A stretch of 12,953 nucleotides of DNA, taken from positions 1 to 12,953 of the forward strand of contig JBKQSL010000263.1 of NCBI GenBank assembly GCA_052143655.1. The letters are read 5' to 3'. The notes below the pieces were generated by a model. That model was given only the letters and a program-made list of their open reading frames with translations. It was not told the origin of the DNA and did not search any database. The translations under genes and the position numbers were made by a program. Below, one piece after another: positions 12,859-12,953 of this stretch. Within the stretch, counting starts at the first letter, position 1. Each line of letters begins with the position of its first letter. This DNA comes from CAVSUR01 sp052143655. GTDB lineage: Bacteria > Actinomycetota > Actinomycetes > Streptosporangiales > Streptosporangiaceae.

Positions 12859-12953
12859 ATGGACTCCACGAAGAAAGACCCGGTCAGCAAATCCCCCCCA
12901 TCCCGGTCATTCACCTGGGCACGAATCGCTGCCCTGCTGGTGACCATCGTCCT
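12859..12953 (+). CDS. N-terminus of a membrane-anchored or exported protein (partial)
   Basis: The frame opens at ATG 12859 and is still open at the window edge, giving 31 full codons. A basic, Ser/Pro-rich head (MDSTKKDPVSKSPPSRSFTW) is followed by a hydrophobic run (ARIAALLVTIV), as in a signal anchor or signal peptide. The head-plus-TWARIAALL pattern recalls the N-terminus of exported alpha/beta-hydrolases common in actinomycetes, but the catalytic part lies outside the window, so the function is left open. It is transcribed divergently from the two-component operon, with 133 bp between the starts. Confidence 0.55.
   Translation, partial: MDSTKKDPVSKSPPSRSFTWARIAALLVTIV

Noticed and set aside
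1..12953. CRISPR array or tRNA/rRNA genes
   Set aside because: No regularly spaced repeats, no cloverleaf-like segments and no rRNA signature sequences were seen on either strand.

Overview
The window is very GC-rich, with the codon bias, GTG/TTG starts, strong Shine-Dalgarno sequences next to SD-less starts, and gene families typical of a high-GC actinomycete (Streptosporangiales/Streptomyces-like). Genus cannot be fixed from sequence alone. No rRNA, tRNA, CRISPR array, transposase or phage structural gene was seen.

Layout. (1) 1-2731 is an accessory patch of small stability and mobile-type genes: an apparently intact vapBC toxin-antitoxin pair on the minus strand, a DUF222 (13E12/REP-type) protein that has lost its usual C-terminal HNH nuclease part, and a divergent ribbon-helix-helix/DUF433-like antitoxin whose DUF5615-type PIN-like toxin is cut off after about 55 residues. 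(2) 2685-5308 holds two exported proteins on the minus strand: a Tat-type lipoprotein resembling a TIM-barrel glycoside hydrolase, and a secreted beta-propeller-like protein with delta-60-like repeats. A strong hairpin lies between them. (3) 5624-9099 holds two intact plus-strand genes: a PatA-like fusion of a GNAT acetyltransferase to an ADP-forming acyl-CoA synthetase, and a TMEM175-family membrane protein. (4) 9160-10776 is a graveyard: a DrrA/DrrB-type ABC exporter with several lesions on the minus strand, and a frameshifted DUF5808 membrane protein on the plus strand. (5) 10906-12725 is a NarL/LuxR two-component system (kinase then regulator, minus strand). A divergent membrane or exported protein starts at 12859 and runs off the window.

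How it fits together. The kinase and regulator overlap by 4 bp and should be co-translated; the adjacent decayed exporter may once have been a target. The acyltransferase is expected to couple acetyl-CoA level to lysine acetylation of enzymes such as acyl-CoA synthetases. Recurring themes are genes cut at one end next to intact neighbours, which suggests repeated small deletions, and start codons about 7 nt after a -10-like hexamer with no SD, which suggests leaderless transcripts. I found no convincing new multi-gene system. The points most worth a second look are the orphaned antitoxin, the possible SOS box before the DUF222 gene, and the acyltransferase that keeps synthetase catalytic motifs.
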